Part shown: positions 6,623 through 16,704 of the stretch, piece after piece | How the letters are laid out: each line of letters opens with the position of its first letter | How positions within the stretch are numbered: position 1 is the first letter of the stretch | Assembly (NCBI GenBank): GCA_027050775.1 | Contig: JALUBH010000046.1 | Span: 62,001-126,000, forward strand | Source of the DNA: Campylobacteraceae bacterium | GTDB taxonomy: Bacteria > Campylobacterota > Campylobacteria > Campylobacterales > Sulfurospirillaceae | Length of the DNA stretch: 64,000 bases | Reading direction: 5' to 3' | Position numbers and translations under genes: made by a program | The notes under the pieces: generated by a model | What the model was told of the DNA's origin: nothing | Database searches by the model: none | The model's input: only the letters and a program-made list of their open reading frames with translations

Positions 6623-9600
6623 ATGGATAATTCTATTTTCGTCGGCATTGGTGCTAGTGTCGGCGGACTCAAAGCTTTGGAGACATTGGTCAAAAAACTG
6701 CCTGTTGCTATAAACAATATATATATCATAGCTCAACATCTCGACCCGGATAAAAAAAGCTCTCTTGTTGAAATATTATCTAGGTCTTCAGCGCTACCTG
6801 TCATTCAGATCGATGAAAAGACAAATTTTTTACCAAACCATGTATATATCATCCCATCCGGATACAATCTTGTTTTCAAAAATAGCAGTTTAGTGTTGGA
6901 ATCTGCATCAAAAAAGGATTTTATCTCATCCCCGTCTGTAGATATTTTATTTGATTCTTTGGCCCTGTATAGAAAATCAAAATCTATAGGTATCGTACTT
7001 ACAGGCTCAGGAAGAGACGGATCACTCGGCATAAAAAGCATAAAAGAAAATGATGGTTGCACTATAGCCCAAGATCCAAAAGAAGCATACAACCAAGGCA
7101 TGCCGCAAAATGCTATAGATACCGGTTATATCGACAAGGTATTTGATATTGAACAGATTGCAAAGCATCTGTCGTCATCTTTGTTTATCAATAAAAGATT
7201 ATTAAATGCAAAGATATCTCCTAGCATATTAAGGAAAATAAAAAAAATACTAAAAGAAAAAGAGAACCTAAATCTAGCCAAATATAAAGATGATACGATT
7301 ATGCGACGCATAAACAAAAGGATACTTCTTGTCGGCAATAAAACGCAAGAGAAGTATTTGGAATACATAAAAGACAACCCTCTTGAAACACATCTCTTGT
7401 ACCAAGATATTTTGATAGGGGTAACCTCCTTTTTTAGAGATAAAACATCATTTGAAGCACTAGAAAACGAATTAAATTCATATCTGAAAGATAAACCTCA
7501 ACATTATGAATTAAGAATTTGGTCCATCGCTTGCTCAAGCGGAGAAGAGGCATACTCTATAGCGATTTTAATCTCCAAGATAAGTAAAAAATTAAAAAAA
7601 ACTTTTGATGTCCATATCTTTGCTACAGATATAGACGATGAAGCACTAAACATAGCAAGAAACGGACAATATAGTAAAAATGCACTTGAAGAGGTGGACG
7701 AGAGTTTGCTTGATGAATACTTTGTAGAGACTCAAGACGGATATAGGGTTATACAGTCTATAAGAGAACAGATTGTTTTTACTCATCACAATCTTTTGAG
7801 TGAGCCCCCTTTTATAAAACAAGACATTATAAGTTGTAGAAATCTTTTGATATACATAAAATTAGAGGCTCAACAAGAGATTTTCACACTGTTTCACTAT
7901 GCTCTAAAAGATCATGGCATACTCTTTTTAGGATCATCAGAATCTACACTGCTAAGCGTAAAGTACTTTTTAGCTCTTGATTTAGAACACAAGATATATA
8001 AAAAAGAGAAGTTGAAAAACCCTCCCAAGCTATCTAGCCACTATTTTTCAAAACATCTTGAACAAGGATTCAAAAGTAAACCGGTTGTAATCGATAAAAT
8101 TAAAACAGTAGATATAGAAGAGCAGATATCTAAAGAAATATTTAGTTTTTTTGCTCCTGAGTGCTTGTTGATTGATAAGGATTATTCTATAATTTACAAA
8201 AAAGGAAAATTACCGTTTTTAAACTACAAAGATGGCTTTGTAACGCTAAATGTTTTGGACAATATAAACGATGAGTTACGTTATGATTTGACGATTTTGA
8301 TCTCAAAGGCTTTTGACTCTGCCAAAGTATGCAGTACAAAGTTCATAGAGTTTGATTCGCATAGCAATGATACGGAATTTTTACGCATAGTTGCATATCC
8401 TTTTAAAGATTTAAGTAATGATTTGCTGCTTCTTTATTTTCAAAAGATAAGCGCAAACGAGCTGGAATTTAACACTCAAAATTCTGTTTTGGCCAACGAG
8501 TCTTTGGTCATCACAAGCTTAGTAAAACAGCTACAAGATATAAAAAAAGAGAATCGTTTACTGACAGATAAAATCAGCATAAGTAAAGAAAATATGCAGT
8601 TGCTTAACGAAGAGTTGCAAAGCTCTAATGAGGAACTTCAAAGCTCCAACGAAGAGCTGGAAACTTCAAACGAAGAGTTGCAAAGCTCAAACGAAGAGTT
8701 ACAAGCATCAATACTTAGTATCAAGTCGCTAAAACAAGAGCTTTCTCTCATACTAAACTCTACGCTAAATGGTATGATAGGCTTAGATTTGGAAAGCAGG
8801 ATTATTTTCGTAAATGATGCTGCTATAAAAATGCTTGGTTTTCCAAGAGATGAACTTATGGGCAAAAATGGACATAGACTTTTTCACCACACAAAGCAAG
8901 ACGGAACTCGCTACCCTCTTGAAGAGTGCCCACAACATTATGCTTTGGAAAAAGGCACTTCCAAAAGAGGTGAAGATCTGTTTTGGAGAAAAGATGGCTC
9001 AGCCATTGAAGTAGAAGTTTTGCAAAATCCTATACTAAAAGATACTGCAATACAAGGCAGTATAGTATCTTTTTATGATATAACACAAAAGAAAAAACTA
9101 CAAAAACTTTTGGAAAAAGAGCATCAACTTGCAGATCTTTTTATGAGCGTTGAGGGAACATTGGTGTTGGCGCTTGATCTCAATGGCAATATAAGTTTGA
9201 TAAACAAACAAGGTTGTGAACTCTTAAAGGTCAAGTACGATGAGGTCATAGGCAAAAATTTTATTGATAACTTTATACCAAAGGAGATTCGTCCGGAGAT
9301 GAAAAATGTTTTCAAGAGTGTTCTTGCTAAAAAAACAAAGATAATATCACACTATAACAATGAAATTATAGATGCCAAAGGTAAAAAGTATTTTATGACA
9401 TGGTCAAATAACTATACTTTTGATGCTGATGGAAACATAACAGGTATTATAACATCCGGTTTTGATATATCGAAAGAGAAAAAACTACTTGAAAGACTCA
9501 AAGAAGAAGAAAATCTGTATAGATTGACTTTTGAAGAAGCAGATATCGGAATTTCACATGCATCACTTGATGGAAAACTGATTGATACAAATGCATATCT

Positions 9601-10969
9601 TACAAATCTGCTAGGTTATACAAAAGAAGAGTTTCACAAATTAAGCATATCTGGTCTAACTCATCCTGACGATATACAAAATGATAAGAAGTTGATAAGA
9701 GATCTGATATCAGGTAGGAGAGCTAGCTATCATATAGAAAAGCGATACTTGCATAAAAATGGAAGTGTTGTATGGGTGAATATCGCTGTAGTTTTATTAA
9801 AAAATGAGTTTGGTAAAGCCATGTATTTTTTAAAGATTATTAGAGACATAACAGAGCTTAAACTGTTGATGTATCAGCTTGAAAGTGAAGAAAATAAACT
9901 AAAAAATATAATAGAATTTATACCTACTCCTATCATGATTTACGATGAAGATGGTAAAATTTTGATAGCTAATAAGGTTTTTAAAGAGAGTATTGGATAC
10001 ATAAAAGATGAAATTCTAGATATAGAATTTTTAATTCAAAATATATATAAAGATGACCATAAAGAGCTTGCCAAAGATTTTTACGAGAGACCTTTTAAAA
10101 CAAAAAATGTAGAAAAGTGCAAGCAGATATTTTTCAATAAAAAAGGAGAAAAAAAGATAGGTATATTTAACTCTATTATGTTAAAAAACAGTTATGACAA
10201 TAACAAAAAGATAGTTGTCAGTGCCGTCATAGATATCACAGAGCTCCAAAATAAAGAAGAGATTATGATAGCACAATCCCGCCAGGCTGCCATGGGCGAT
10301 ATGCTTGCCATGATAGCCCATCAATGGAGACAGCCACTCTCTATCATATCTATGGTTTCAAATAATCTACATGCTAATTTGGAGCTTGGAGAAAAAATCA
10401 CAGTTAGCATGTTGCATGAACTGATGAAAACACTCGACGAGCAAACCCAATATCTCTCAAATACGATTGATGATTTTAGAGAATTTTTCAAGCCAGATAA
10501 GCAAAAAGAGACTATAACCATGGCATCGTTGTTTGCCAAGATAGTGACACTGATGCAAAAATCTCTCCAGAGCAACAATATAGCTCTACAGCTTCCCGAG
10601 CAAAAAGATATAAGGATAATTACATATCCAAACCAACTTATTCAAGTTCTTATAAACATAATTAACAATGCAAAAGATGCCATAAAACAAAACGGTAGAA
10701 AAGATGGTTCGATACAGATATCTTTGAGTGAAAACGAAAATTATATAACTATAAATATATGCAATAACGGTGATGAGATAGATGCTTTGGTAAAACAAAA
10801 ACTTGGTCAGCCGTATGTAAGTACAAAATCAAAAAATGGCACAGGACTTGGAGTTTATATGTCAAAGGTGATTCTTTCTAAGCATTTGGGCGGAAGATTA
10901 TATTGGGAAAGCGATAAAGATAAAACATGCTTTTATGTTGAACTGCCAAAAATGCAAAAAGAGCTATGA
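6623..10969 (+). CDS. CheB-CheR-PAS-histidine kinase fusion protein
   Basis: This 1448-residue multidomain sensor is probably cytoplasmic, since no signal peptide or membrane helix is seen. Residues 1-190 are a CheB methylesterase with its triad Ser 12 (GASVGG), His 39 and Asp 132 (GSGRDG). Residues ~195-475 are a CheR methyltransferase with the SAM-binding segment IACSSGEEAYS. Residues ~655-700 are a coiled coil of NEELQSS repeats. About four PAS domains fill 700-1205. The kinase H-box AHQWRQPLS follows near 1232, and the HATPase has GTGLGVYMSK near 1410. No receiver domain is fused on. The stop overlaps the start of the response regulator next door, its likely partner. Confidence 0.88.
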   Translation: MDNSIFVGIGASVGGLKALETLVKKLPVAINNIYIIAQHLDPDKKSSLVEILSRSSALPVIQIDEKTNFLPNHVYIIPSGYNLVFKNSSLVLESASKKDFISSPSVDILFDSLALYRKSKSIGIVLTGSGRDGSLGIKSIKENDGCTIAQDPKEAYNQGMPQNAIDTGYIDKVFDIEQIAKHLSSSLFINKRLLNAKISPSILRKIKKILKEKENLNLAKYKDDTIMRRINKRILLVGNKTQEKYLEYIKDNPLETHLLYQDILIGVTSFFRDKTSFEALENELNSYLKDKPQHYELRIWSIACSSGEEAYSIAILISKISKKLKKTFDVHIFATDIDDEALNIARNGQYSKNALEEVDESLLDEYFVETQDGYRVIQSIREQIVFTHHNLLSEPPFIKQDIISCRNLLIYIKLEAQQEIFTLFHYALKDHGILFLGSSESTLLSVKYFLALDLEHKIYKKEKLKNPPKLSSHYFSKHLEQGFKSKPVVIDKIKTVDIEEQISKEIFSFFAPECLLIDKDYSIIYKKGKLPFLNYKDGFVTLNVLDNINDELRYDLTILISKAFDSAKVCSTKFIEFDSHSNDTEFLRIVAYPFKDLSNDLLLLYFQKISANELEFNTQNSVLANESLVITSLVKQLQDIKKENRLLTDKISISKENMQLLNEELQSSNEELQSSNEELETSNEELQSSNEELQASILSIKSLKQELSLILNSTLNGMIGLDLESRIIFVNDAAIKMLGFPRDELMGKNGHRLFHHTKQDGTRYPLEECPQHYALEKGTSKRGEDLFWRKDGSAIEVEVLQNPILKDTAIQGSIVSFYDITQKKKLQKLLEKEHQLADLFMSVEGTLVLALDLNGNISLINKQGCELLKVKYDEVIGKNFIDNFIPKEIRPEMKNVFKSVLAKKTKIISHYNNEIIDAKGKKYFMTWSNNYTFDADGNITGIITSGFDISKEKKLLERLKEEENLYRLTFEEADIGISHASLDGKLIDTNAYLTNLLGYTKEEFHKLSISGLTHPDDIQNDKKLIRDLISGRRASYHIEKRYLHKNGSVVWVNIAVVLLKNEFGKAMYFLKIIRDITELKLLMYQLESEENKLKNIIEFIPTPIMIYDEDGKILIANKVFKESIGYIKDEILDIEFLIQNIYKDDHKELAKDFYERPFKTKNVEKCKQIFFNKKGEKKIGIFNSIMLKNSYDNNKKIVVSAVIDITELQNKEEIMIAQSRQAAMGDMLAMIAHQWRQPLSIISMVSNNLHANLELGEKITVSMLHELMKTLDEQTQYLSNTIDDFREFFKPDKQKETITMASLFAKIVTLMQKSLQSNNIALQLPEQKDIRIITYPNQLIQVLINIINNAKDAIKQNGRKDGSIQISLSENENYITINICNNGDEIDALVKQKLGQPYVSTKSKNGTGLGVYMSKVILSKHLGGRLYWESDKDKTCFYVELPKMQKEL

Positions 10970-12462
10970 TGTCCGTGTTAAATACATTAAAAGAAAACAG
11001 CTCAAATATCAAGGTTTTGTATGTAGAAGATGATAAGATTCTTCTTGCTAGCCTTTCAAAGTATCTAAAAATGATATTTCCATATGTTCAGACGGCAGAA
11101 AATGGTCTTGATGGTTTGAAAAGATATACCAAAGAAGATTTTGACATAGTCATAGCCGATATAAAAATGCCTGAAATGAATGGCATAGAGATGATTGAGG
11201 AGATAAGGAAGATAAATATAGACCAAGAGATACTGATAACAACAGCTTTTTCCGATACAAGCTATTTATCAAGAGCTATAGAATTAGATGTGAGCGGCTA
11301 CATCATAAAACCGATAAAATTCGATAGCATAAATAGTACTTTACAAAAAGTGCTCTCTAGAGTGAATATGGCAAAAGAAAATGAAGCATACAAGACAAAT
11401 CTCGAAAATATGGTCGAACAAAGAACCATGCAAAATCTCGTACTCCAAAAAGAGAAGATAGACAATTATGAAAAGACTCTTCTTTGCCTTGTTGAATTGG
11501 TTGAAAAAAGGGATGCATATACCGGTGGACACTCACAAAGAGTGGCCAATTACTCAAAATCTATAGCGAAACAGATGGGCTTTTCTGACGAAGAGTGCAA
11601 GCTTATATATAAAGCCGGCATCTTGCATGATATAGGTAAGATAGAGACACCCGATGCGGTACTTTTAAATCCCGGGAAATTGGATAAACTGCAATTTTCC
11701 ATCATCAAAGAGCATGTTGTTACAGGTGCAAGACTGCTTGAAAATATTCCGATGTATAGTGATCTTTCAAAGATAATCCTACAACATCACGAGAGATTTG
11801 ATGGGAAAGGTTACCCTTTTGGTCTCAAAAAAGATGAGATACTACCTCTTTCTCAAATCATGATTGTAGCAGATGCTTTTGATGCTATGACAACAAACCG
11901 CATATATAAACCCCGAATTGAACTCAAAGATGCACTAGATGAGTTATTAAAATTTTCAGGAACGCAATTTCATCCAAAAGTCATCAAACAAGCGATTTTA
12001 GTTTTAAAAGATGTTAAACTAGATAAAAATATCTTTCAACTTCCATCAACAGATATGGAAGAGAAAAAATTTGCTTTCTTCTTTGAGGACCAATTGACAC
12101 ATGCCTACAACATAACATATCTTGAACTGATGTTTGTTCAAAGTAAAAACTCGAAAAACAGACAATACATAGATGTGTTGCTCTTCCATAATTTTGGAAA
12201 CTACAATAGCAAATTTGGATGGAATAAAGGCAATGAATTTTTGAAAAAAGTTGTTTTTATACTTCGTGAGCATTTTAATAACAGTTATATTTTTAGGCTC
12301 AATGGCGATGATTTTGTTGTGCTTTCAGATAAAAAGATATATATGGATGTATCCATCTTTGACAAACTGATAAAAGAGGCGAAAAGTGTTGTATATGTGG
12401 AGAAAAAAACTACTACAAACAAGGATATAAATTCACTAGAAGAGTTAGAAAGATTTATATAA
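10966..12462 (+). CDS. Response regulator: REC, HD-GYP and degenerate GGDEF
   Basis: This 498-residue protein has a receiver domain (acidic pair near 22-23, phospho-acceptor Asp 65 in VIADIKMPEMNG, Lys in KPI). An HD-GYP phosphodiesterase domain follows, with HDIGKIE near 220 and HHERFDGKGYP near 275-285. The C-terminal part resembles GGDEF (LTHAYNITYLE, later RLNGDDFVV), but the GGDEF box is NGDDF, so cyclase activity is unlikely. The predicted activity is phosphorylation-controlled cleavage of cyclic di-GMP. ATG 10966 overlaps the kinase stop by 4 bp, which argues for a cognate pair. Its stop codon lies inside the inverted-repeat element at 12454. Confidence 0.87.
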   Translation: MMSVLNTLKENSSNIKVLYVEDDKILLASLSKYLKMIFPYVQTAENGLDGLKRYTKEDFDIVIADIKMPEMNGIEMIEEIRKINIDQEILITTAFSDTSYLSRAIELDVSGYIIKPIKFDSINSTLQKVLSRVNMAKENEAYKTNLENMVEQRTMQNLVLQKEKIDNYEKTLLCLVELVEKRDAYTGGHSQRVANYSKSIAKQMGFSDEECKLIYKAGILHDIGKIETPDAVLLNPGKLDKLQFSIIKEHVVTGARLLENIPMYSDLSKIILQHHERFDGKGYPFGLKKDEILPLSQIMIVADAFDAMTTNRIYKPRIELKDALDELLKFSGTQFHPKVIKQAILVLKDVKLDKNIFQLPSTDMEEKKFAFFFEDQLTHAYNITYLELMFVQSKNSKNRQYIDVLLFHNFGNYNSKFGWNKGNEFLKKVVFILREHFNNSYIFRLNGDDFVVLSDKKIYMDVSIFDKLIKEAKSVVYVEKKTTTNKDINSLEELERFI

Positions 12463-12587
12463 CTGACCTTACGCACTTTTTTCTCAAAAAGTCCTACTTT
12501 TTGTAGCTTTAGGGGGTTGTAGGGACTTTAGTCTCTGCCGCTATAACGAGCTTTGCTCATTATAGTGTGTAAGGTCAGTTATATAAA
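12454..12587. repeat. 134-bp element with 23-bp terminal inverted repeats
   Basis: The left end (12454-12476) and right end (12565-12587) are inverted copies differing at one position, with core TAACTGACCTTACGCAC. The inside folds further. CTATAACGAGC (12541-12551) pairs with GCTCATTATAG (12555-12565) over a TTT loop. AAAGTCCTAC (12488-12497) pairs with GTAGGGACTTT (12519-12529) apart from one bulge. It contains no gene. The TAA stop of the HD-GYP gene is part of the left repeat. A related end occurs at 23862-23888. It looks like a miniature transposable or intergenic repeat element that may also act as a terminator. Confidence 0.7.
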
Positions 12588-12723
12588 TGCTACAACTAGA
12601 TTCCAAGTATAAAAACTGGGCAGGTAGCGGGTGGAAATCCAAAAGATAAAAAACCAAATAAGGTTTACCATTATATTATAAAATATGTCGTATAATAACT
12701 GCACAATTTTAAAAGGATTTACC

Positions 12724-13989
12724 TTGTTATACTATCTATCTATAAAAGGCAAGCAAAAGCTAAAGGGTTCGGTCTGTATCTCTGGAGCTAAAAATTCCGC
12801 TTTACCACTTTTGGCTGCTACTTTGCTGTCTAAAAATAAAATTACTTTATCAAATATTCCAAATGTCGTTGATGTCAAAACTCTGTTGAAATTACTCGAA
12901 AATCTAGGTGCTAAAACAGAATTAAACGGAAGTGTTGTTAGTGTAGATACTACTCCTGTCAAATCAGCCTGTGCAAATTATGATATAGTGCGAAAGATGA
13001 GAGCTTCCATACTTACGCTTGGTCCCCTATTGGCGAGATTTGGACATTGTGAAGTCTCTATGCCCGGGGGTTGTGCTATAGGGCAAAGACCTATAGATTT
13101 ACACTTAAAGGCTTTGGAACAGATGGGCGCGACCATAGAGCTAAAGCAAGGCTATGTAGTAGCAAAAGCTCCTGATGGCCTAAAGGGTACTACTATCATT
13201 TTCGACAAGGTTACTGTCACGGGAAGTGAAAACATACTGATGGCTGCGGCCTTGGCACATGGTGTGACAAAGCTAGTCAATGTTGCAAAAGAGCCGGAGG
13301 TGGTTCAGCTTTGCGAAGTTCTAAGAGATGCTGGAGTGAAAATAGAGGGCATAGGCACATCTAAAATCACGATAGTTGGAAGCTATGGAGAACTTTTGGA
13401 TATAAAAGATACAAAAGTCATTCCAGATAGGATTGAGGCTGGCACTTATCTTTGTGCAGGTGCGATTACTAACTCAAAGATAACAATCACAGATGTGATT
13501 CATTCACATCTTGAGTCGATTATACTCAAACTCGAACAGATGGGATTTGGCTTTGAGACAGGTGAAAACTCTGTCACACTTTTACCGGCTAGCAAGATAG
13601 AAGCAAGCGACATAGAGACTAGTGAGTATCCTGGATTTCCAACAGATATGCAAGCTCAATTTATGGCACTTTGCACTCAAGCAAGTGGTACGAGCATCAT
13701 AGATGAAAGGCTTTTTGAAAACAGATTTATGCATGTAAGCGAGCTCGCCAGGATGGGAGCAAATATAAAGCTAAAAGGTCACAGTGCAACGGTAGAGGGA
13801 GATATGGAGCTGAGAGCAGCTGATGTAATGGCAACTGATTTGCGTGCAAGCTCAGCCCTAATACTTGCAGCTCTTGTGGCTGAGGGAACAACTAAAGTAC
13901 ATAGAATCTATCATCTTGATAGAGGATATGAAAACCTTGAGGGCAAATTTTCAGCCCTTGGAGCAGATATACAGAGATTGGAAGAGTAA
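12724..13989 (+). CDS. murA: UDP-N-acetylglucosamine 1-carboxyvinyltransferase
   Basis: MurA transfers enolpyruvate from PEP to UDP-GlcNAc, the first committed step of peptidoglycan synthesis in the cytoplasm. The sequence has the N-terminal [16 protein letters not shown] and the active-site loop [15 protein letters not shown], whose Cys is the target of fosfomycin. The C-terminal part has [14 protein letters not shown] and [11 protein letters not shown] choose the TTG at 12724, giving 421 residues starting [20 protein letters not shown] lies six bases upstream, and the alternative ATG at 12685 falls before a TATAAT box. It shares one base with the moeA start. Confidence 0.93.
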   Translation: MLYYLSIKGKQKLKGSVCISGAKNSALPLLAATLLSKNKITLSNIPNVVDVKTLLKLLENLGAKTELNGSVVSVDTTPVKSACANYDIVRKMRASILTLGPLLARFGHCEVSMPGGCAIGQRPIDLHLKALEQMGATIELKQGYVVAKAPDGLKGTTIIFDKVTVTGSENILMAAALAHGVTKLVNVAKEPEVVQLCEVLRDAGVKIEGIGTSKITIVGSYGELLDIKDTKVIPDRIEAGTYLCAGAITNSKITITDVIHSHLESIILKLEQMGFGFETGENSVTLLPASKIEASDIETSEYPGFPTDMQAQFMALCTQASGTSIIDERLFENRFMHVSELARMGANIKLKGHSATVEGDMELRAADVMATDLRASSALILAALVAEGTTKVHRIYHLDRGYENLEGKFSALGADIQRLEE

Positions 13990-15197
13990 TGCAAAAGTTA
14001 ACATCAACACCACTAAATACCGCTATGAAATTGACACTTGATTTAGTAGAGAAAAAGCCACTCAAACAGTGGATATCCATATCTGCTGCTCTAGGCAGAG
14101 TCCTTGCCTCGGATATAGTATGTCAAAAAAATCTACCCTCTTTTAATAACTCTGCACTAGATGGATACGCTATAAAATATAGCACAAAAGAAGAAAAACT
14201 TCGTATAAAAGATACTATTTTTGCAGGTGATAGCAAGGATGATGCACTAGGTATAGGTGAGTGCTTCAAGATAATGACAGGAGCAAAAATTCCCAAAAGT
14301 GCCGATACAATAGTTGCTTTTGAAGATGCACAGTTGCTTAAAGACGGTTTAGTACAAATACCAAAAAACATCAAAAAAGGAAATGCATTTAGAGTAAAAG
14401 GAGAAGAATTAGCTAAAGGTGAGACTCTTTTTAAGAAAGGCACATTTATAAATTCATCCGTTCTTGCGATGTTGGCATCTCAGGGTATTTCACAGATCCA
14501 AGTATATAAAAAAATTTCCATAGGAGTATTTTCAACCGGAGATGAGCTAAAAGAGCCATGGGAGAGTGCAAATGATGATGAGATATATAATGTTAACTCT
14601 ACATCTTTGATAGCTCTTTTTGGTGAGCATGGCCTTAAGGCTGATTATTGTGGTGTTATACCAGATAATTTAGAGCAGAGCAAGAGATACTTTGCTCAGA
14701 TGAAAAAGTATGATGTACTTGTGACGACTGGTGGCATCAGTATGGGTGAAGCTGATTTTGTTGAAGATGCACTTTTACACAATGGCTTAAAACCTCTGTT
14801 TCACGGATTAAATATAAAACCGGGTCGCCCGACAATGATAGGCAAGATGGATTCGACTATAGTTGCCTCTATGCCTGGAAATCCACTTGCAGCTTATGTA
14901 AATGCTTTTTTAATTCTCATACCATTGCTAAAAAAACTTCAAGGCTTTTTAGAGTTTGAGCATAAAACTTTAAAAGCAAAGATGGCAAAAGAGCTTCAAC
15001 TCAAGGCAAATAGAACAAACTTGGTGCTAGGTTCTTATAGAGATGGCAAGTTTTTTGTTACTGCTGAAAACAGATATGGTTCCGGTATGATTTTGCCTAT
15101 GGTACAGAGCAATGTATTATTGGTCGTACCTGATGATAAAAACTTTTTAAGCCAAGATGAAGAGATAAATCTAATAGTTTTTAAAGGAACTTTTTGA
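13989..15197 (+). CDS. moeA: Molybdopterin molybdenumtransferase
   Basis: MoeA inserts molybdate into adenylylated molybdopterin to make the active cofactor. The 402-residue length is typical. Recognisable parts are the N-terminal SFNNSALDGYAIK, the MTGAKIPKSADTIVAFED segment, the binding loops VFSTGDEL and TTGGISMGEADFV, KPGRPTM, and MPGNPLAAYV. It begins on the last base of the murA stop (TAATG). Molybdoenzymes themselves are not in the window. Confidence 0.92.
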   Translation: MQKLTSTPLNTAMKLTLDLVEKKPLKQWISISAALGRVLASDIVCQKNLPSFNNSALDGYAIKYSTKEEKLRIKDTIFAGDSKDDALGIGECFKIMTGAKIPKSADTIVAFEDAQLLKDGLVQIPKNIKKGNAFRVKGEELAKGETLFKKGTFINSSVLAMLASQGISQIQVYKKISIGVFSTGDELKEPWESANDDEIYNVNSTSLIALFGEHGLKADYCGVIPDNLEQSKRYFAQMKKYDVLVTTGGISMGEADFVEDALLHNGLKPLFHGLNIKPGRPTMIGKMDSTIVASMPGNPLAAYVNAFLILIPLLKKLQGFLEFEHKTLKAKMAKELQLKANRTNLVLGSYRDGKFFVTAENRYGSGMILPMVQSNVLLVVPDDKNFLSQDEEINLIVFKGTF

Positions 15198-15215
15198 TAC
15201 TATTTCACTCTTCAA

Positions 15216-15289
<74 letters not shown>

Positions 15290-15290
<1 letters not shown>

Positions 15291-16180
15291 TTTTTTTACT
15301 TTTCTTTCTTTTTGTTTTTTTATACTCTAAAGATGATGTTTTTTTGAAGCAGAGTTATTGTGTAGATGGTATTCAAACAGTCGATTCACGGCTAATTTCC
15401 AAAAATGCAAGGAAAGAGTTTTTTATATTTGATTTGCCAAAAAACAGAGAAAATTACCGAGTCCCATCTTTAAAAATTCTCTCAAAATTTAAAAGAAACG
15501 ATATAAATATAACCGATTTATCAAATGGTACCGTTTTGTTTAAAAATTGTAACATACCCCTAGATATAAAGCTTATAAAAAAGATGCTAAAGAAAAAATT
15601 CAAAGAAAAATTTCCTAGTATAGAGATAAAAAGTATATCCATAACTTCACTCTCTTCTCTTTCGCCAAAACTCTCTTTCTACCAAATACAAGATATGAAA
15701 ATAGCAGCCAGTGCCTACAGAAGAGCAAAAGGAACTTTAAGAGTGAGACTCACAAAAGGCGAAGATAAGAAAATGGTATATCTAAAATTTGAAATTGATG
15801 CGACGATTAGCATTTTTAAAGCAAACTATAATTTGCGAAACGGTAAAATCCTGCAAAAAGATGACTATATAGAAAGAAGAGTAAAATTTGATAAACTAAG
15901 AACCGGTACGATTACAGGAAGACTTCAAAAAAACTACATAGTCAAAGGATATATAAAAAAAGGTACAATTTTAAATACAAACCGCTTTAGAGCTAAAAAA
16001 GATATGCTAAGAGGTGAGTATATAAAAGCTGTTTTTCGGAACGGAAATCTTGTCTTAGAGACAGATGCACACTTGCTAAATGATGCAAATATAGGAGATA
16101 CAGTCCGTATAAAAACATTTTCAGGCAAAACTCTAAGAGCAAAAATAATATCTTTGAAAACAGCCAAAATTTTGGAGTAA
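15290..16180 (+). CDS. flgA: Flagellar P-ring assembly chaperone FlgA
   Basis: FlgA is a periplasmic chaperone for the flagellar P-ring. The C-terminal SAF-type domain is clear: [65 protein letters not shown]. The signal peptide ([13 protein letters not shown]) is encoded immediately after the tRNA CCA end, and no ATG, GTG or TTG lies between them. The frame stays open back to a TTG at 15194, but that would mean translating through the tRNA. A rare ATT start at 15290 is the most economical choice and is uncertain. The family and location next to ubiX and coaD match C. jejuni. Confidence 0.8.
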
Positions 16181-16182
16181 TT

Positions 16183-16704
16183 ATGAAATTGACCATAGCT
16201 ATAAGCGGTGCAAGCGGAGTTAGACTAGGAGAGAAATTTATAGAAAAACTACCGTGCGAGATAGAAAAATATATTATTTTTTCGCAAAATGCAAAAACAG
16301 TTTTGCAAAAAGAGGAAAATAGATTTTTTCTGGAAAATTCCGATATCTCAGCACCCACTTCTTCAGGCTCATTTGGATGTGATGCGATGATAATAGTGCC
16401 TTGCAGTATGAATACTCTAGCAAAGATTGCTTGTGGTATAAGCGACAATCTCATCACTAGAAGCGCCTCAGTGATGATAAAAGAGAGAAAAAAACTAATC
16501 ATATCTCCTAGGGAGATGCCTTTTTCTGCGATAGCTTTGGAAAATATGCTCAAACTCTCAAGATTGGGTGTCGTGATTGCGCCACCGGTGTTAGGTTACT
16601 ATGCTAAAATAGAAAATTTAGAAGATATGGAAGATTTTTTGATTGGAAAATGGTTTGATTTATTGGAAATAAAACACAATTTATTTGAAAGGTGGAGAGG
16701 ATAA
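16183..16704 (+). CDS. ubiX: Flavin prenyltransferase UbiX
   Basis: UbiX joins dimethylallyl phosphate to FMN, making the prenylated cofactor of UbiD-type decarboxylases. The 173-residue protein has the Rossmann start LTIAISGASGVRLGEKF, the phosphate loop IVPCSMNTLAKIACGISDNLITRS, and LIISPREMPFSAIALENML. It is slightly shorter than most family members (about 185-190). It starts 2 bp after flgA and its stop overlaps the coaD start. No ubiD is visible in the window. Confidence 0.88.
   Translation: MKLTIAISGASGVRLGEKFIEKLPCEIEKYIIFSQNAKTVLQKEENRFFLENSDISAPTSSGSFGCDAMIIVPCSMNTLAKIACGISDNLITRSASVMIKERKKLIISPREMPFSAIALENMLKLSRLGVVIAPPVLGYYAKIENLEDMEDFLIGKWFDLLEIKHNLFERWRG

Noticed and set aside
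8605-8710. Short tandem repeat in the CheB-CheR-kinase gene
   Set aside because: The repeated NEELQSS units are the normal coiled coil of CheB-CheR-PAS proteins, not a CRISPR or mobile repeat.
12685-12723. ATG 12685 as murA start
   Set aside because: A TATAAT box lies inside this extension and the better ribosome site is in front of TTG 12724.
15993-16553. 186-codon minus-strand frame across flgA/ubiX
   Set aside because: Antisense to two well-recognised genes and hydrophobic only by codon reversal.
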